DNA from: Planctomycetota bacterium
GTDB lineage: Bacteria > Planctomycetota > SZUA-567
Assembly (NCBI GenBank): GCA_020861125.1
Contig: JAJBSZ010000342.1
Coordinates: 1 to 6,294, forward strand
Reading direction: 5' to 3'
DNA length: 6,294 nucleotides
Positions 5,202 through 6,294 of the stretch are shown in pieces; position 1 is the stretch's first letter; each line of letters starts with the position of its first letter. A program made the translations under genes and the position numbers. The notes under the pieces are model-generated. The model did not search any database. It was not told the DNA's origin and was given only the letters and a program-made list of their open reading frames with translations.

Positions 5202-6248
5202 CTAGCGCCGGGTAGGGCCGGGCATCCGCATCCGGGCGGGGACCGATCGGGCAGCCGATTCTCCCGGCGGAACGGAATCGTAGCGGGTACGGTCGCTCAC
5301 CGCCGGCCGGCGCGGTTCGACATAGCCCGGCCCGAAATACGGCGTGTCATAGCCACCGTCCTCGAGAAACAGGGCGGTCCCCTGGCCTGGGTCCGGAGCG
5401 GGGAACGGTTCCGTCGCCGGTTGGCTGGGATAGGGATCCGGCGGATACGCCTCCGTCTGGAGACCCCCCACGGGCGCGGTATCGGTCCAACCGGGTTGGC
5501 ACATCGGCTCTGGACAATTGGGAATGGGACAATTGGGTCCGTGCGCCACGTCGGGTATCTCGGCGATTTCGGTGGGGTCGCGCCGGGCGGGCCCCTGCCA
5601 GCCATCGCCGTCCCGGGCGGCGCGCCAGACGACCCGGCGGCCGTTCCATTCACCATAATGGCTGAGGGTGCCGCGGGTGAAACGCCGGTACTCGGTTATG
5701 GTGGTGGTGAAGGCATCGTCGGACCACAGCTCCCGCCAGTATTCGACGGGAATACTGTCGATGATATCCCGCTGGCTGGCGAGGTCGATGCCCAGCGCCT
5801 CGAAAATATCCGGCGGCGCATCGATAAACAGCACCCGGTCGGTTATGCCATCGTGATTCCTATCCTCGCGGATCTCCCAGCGACGCGGGGCGAGGGCTTC
5901 GATTTCCAGATCGTTCACCCCTCGGGAATCGGTATCGCGCAGGGCCGAGACCAGCCGGCCTTCCCGGCCGTCCCAGCGACTCTGGAAATTCACCCGGCCG
6001 TCGCCATTCAAATCCCTCTCCTCGGAGGACAACAAACCCCGCCGGTAAAACCGCCAGACATCCAGCCGGCCATCGCCGTTGGAATCAAACTCCTCGGCGA
6101 AAATCTGGCCGCCGTCCATATACCGGCGTCCGATCCAGCCGTCCGGCGTGGTGACGTGAAACCAGCCGGCCATCGTGCGGCTGCCGAACTCCCCGGCCGG
6201 AACAGCGGCGGTCGCCGCCGCGAAAACAATCAGGGCCATCATGCGCAT
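5202..6248 (-). CDS. Exported protein with acidic EF-hand-like repeats and Pro-rich tail, function unknown
   Basis: 348 aa, not recognised as a named family. The N-terminus (MRMM, then a hydrophobic stretch at about residues 5-16, then VPA before GEF) looks like a short Sec signal peptide cleaved near residue 18, so the protein is probably periplasmic or outside the cell. Residues 55-137 hold four acidic loops of the DxNxDGxxD kind, starting at D55, D79, D105 and D129. Such loops resemble EF-hand or dockerin calcium loops; the third is degenerate. Residues 140-210 form a Trp/Tyr-rich region without a known motif. Residues 240-250 carry three cysteines in a Cys-Pro pattern, and the last 90 residues are rich in Pro, Tyr, Asp and Arg, probably disordered. 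The ATG at 6248 is preceded by GAGGAG six bases upstream, which supports this start although the frame stays open to the window edge. It ends 27 bp before ppk, so the two are probably co-transcribed. Calcium binding is inferred, and no enzymatic role can be assigned. Confidence 0.85.
   Translation of the reverse strand: MRMMALIVFAAATAAVPAGEFGSRTMAGWFHVTTPDGWIGRRYMDGGQIFAEEFDSNGDGRLDVWRFYRRGLLSSEERDLNGDGRVNFQSRWDGREGRLVSALRDTDSRGVNDLEIEALAPRRWEIREDRNHDGITDRVLFIDAPPDIFEALGIDLASQRDIIDSIPVEYWRELWSDDAFTTTITEYRRFTRGTLSHYGEWNGRRVVWRAARDGDGWQGPARRDPTEIAEIPDVAHGPNCPIPNCPEPMCQPGWTDTAPVGGLQTEAYPPDPYPSQPATEPFPAPDPGQGTALFLEDGGYDTPYFGPGYVEPRRPAVSDRTRYDSVPPGESAARSVPARMRMPGPTRR
5512..5537. repeat. 15-bp-period direct repeat encoding a Cys-Pro cluster
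   Basis: The 11-mer GGACAATTGGG occurs at 5512-5522 and again at 5527-5537, exactly 15 bp apart, in a GC-rich surrounding. It lies in frame and encodes the repeated unit Asn-Cys-Pro at residues 239-241 and 244-246. A third cysteine (C250) continues the five-residue spacing but with different DNA. This looks like a small in-frame duplication. Confidence 0.7.
5838..6086 (-). repeat. Four acidic calcium-loop-like protein repeats (period 24-26 residues)
   Basis: Within the exported repeat protein, acidic loops begin at D55, D79, D105 and D129, spaced 24, 26 and 24 residues apart. The first two read DSNGDGRLD and DLNGDGRVN, the third is the altered DTDSRGVND, and the fourth is DRNHDGITD. Loops 1, 2 and 4 keep the alternating Asp/Asn and the central Gly of an EF-hand-type loop. 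After each of the first two loops comes an aromatic and basic stretch (VWRFYRRG, FQSRWDGREG). A later DGDG at 213-216 could be a fifth remnant. This is a protein-level repeat, not a DNA tandem array. Confidence 0.75.
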
Positions 6249-6254
6249 CGCCGT

Positions 6255-6260
6255 CTCCTC
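6255..6260 (-). promoter_or_regulatory. Shine-Dalgarno site of the repeat-protein gene
   Basis: The minus strand reads GAGGAG, six bases before ATG 6248. It overlaps a TGA that may end an upstream gene. It fixes the start at the first of three closely spaced Met codons (residues 1, 3 and 4). Confidence 0.6.
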
Positions 6261-6294
6261 ACGCGGTATCCGCCATCGGCGCCGTTTCCTCCCC
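6259..6294 (-). CDS. Possible 3' end of an upstream gene (last 11 residues)
   Basis: One minus-strand frame is open from the window edge and ends in TGA at 6261-6259, giving GEETAPMADTA as the last residues. The stop overlaps the GAGGAG Shine-Dalgarno sequence of the repeat-protein gene, and only 10 bp separate it from that gene's ATG, a layout typical of operons. Twelve codons are far too few to identify a product, and an open frame of this length also arises by chance. The sequence beyond the window would decide. Confidence 0.25.
   Translation of the reverse strand, partial: GEETAPMADTA

Overview
The window is GC-rich bacterial DNA, apart from the first 40 bases, of which only 9 are G or C. 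It carries four complete genes, all on the minus strand and tightly packed. Nothing seen is phage-like, IS-like or CRISPR-like, and there is no tRNA or rRNA. Host identity is an inference only: Gram-negative-type exported proteins, a long PPK1, a SYLF protein and a diverged rhamnulokinase homologue would fit the Planctomycetes-Verrucomicrobia-Kiritimatiellota-Lentisphaerae group, but no marker here settles it.

In transcription order (right to left) the layout is as follows. (1) 6248-5202 is an exported protein of unknown function with four acidic calcium-loop-like repeats, a three-cysteine Cys-Pro cluster and a Pro-rich tail. (2) 5174-3000, after 27 bp, is polyphosphate kinase 1 with both catalytic histidines. 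(3) 2835-1354, after a 164-bp gap, is a FGGY-family protein clearly built on the rhamnulokinase (RhaB) scaffold but lacking the catalytic aspartate and several sugar and nucleotide contact residues. (4) 1325-330, after 28 bp, is an exported SYLF (YSC84-type) lipid-binding-domain protein with a C-terminal Ala/Glu/Arg heptad helix. A possible last 12 codons of a further upstream gene sit at 6294-6259. The leftmost 329 bases hold no supportable gene.

Spacing suggests two gene pairs, (1)+(2) and (3)+(4), which may or may not be one transcript. I see no convincing promoter or U-tract terminator in the 164-bp gap. No known pathway links polyphosphate synthesis, a rhamnulokinase homologue and a SYLF protein, so a joint function is speculation.

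The most noteworthy observation is the intact, full-length rhamnulokinase homologue with Ala in place of the catalytic Asp (A242), which looks like a pseudoenzyme or an enzyme with changed chemistry. The rest is fairly ordinary. I do not see a multi-gene undescribed system that the sequence alone could support.
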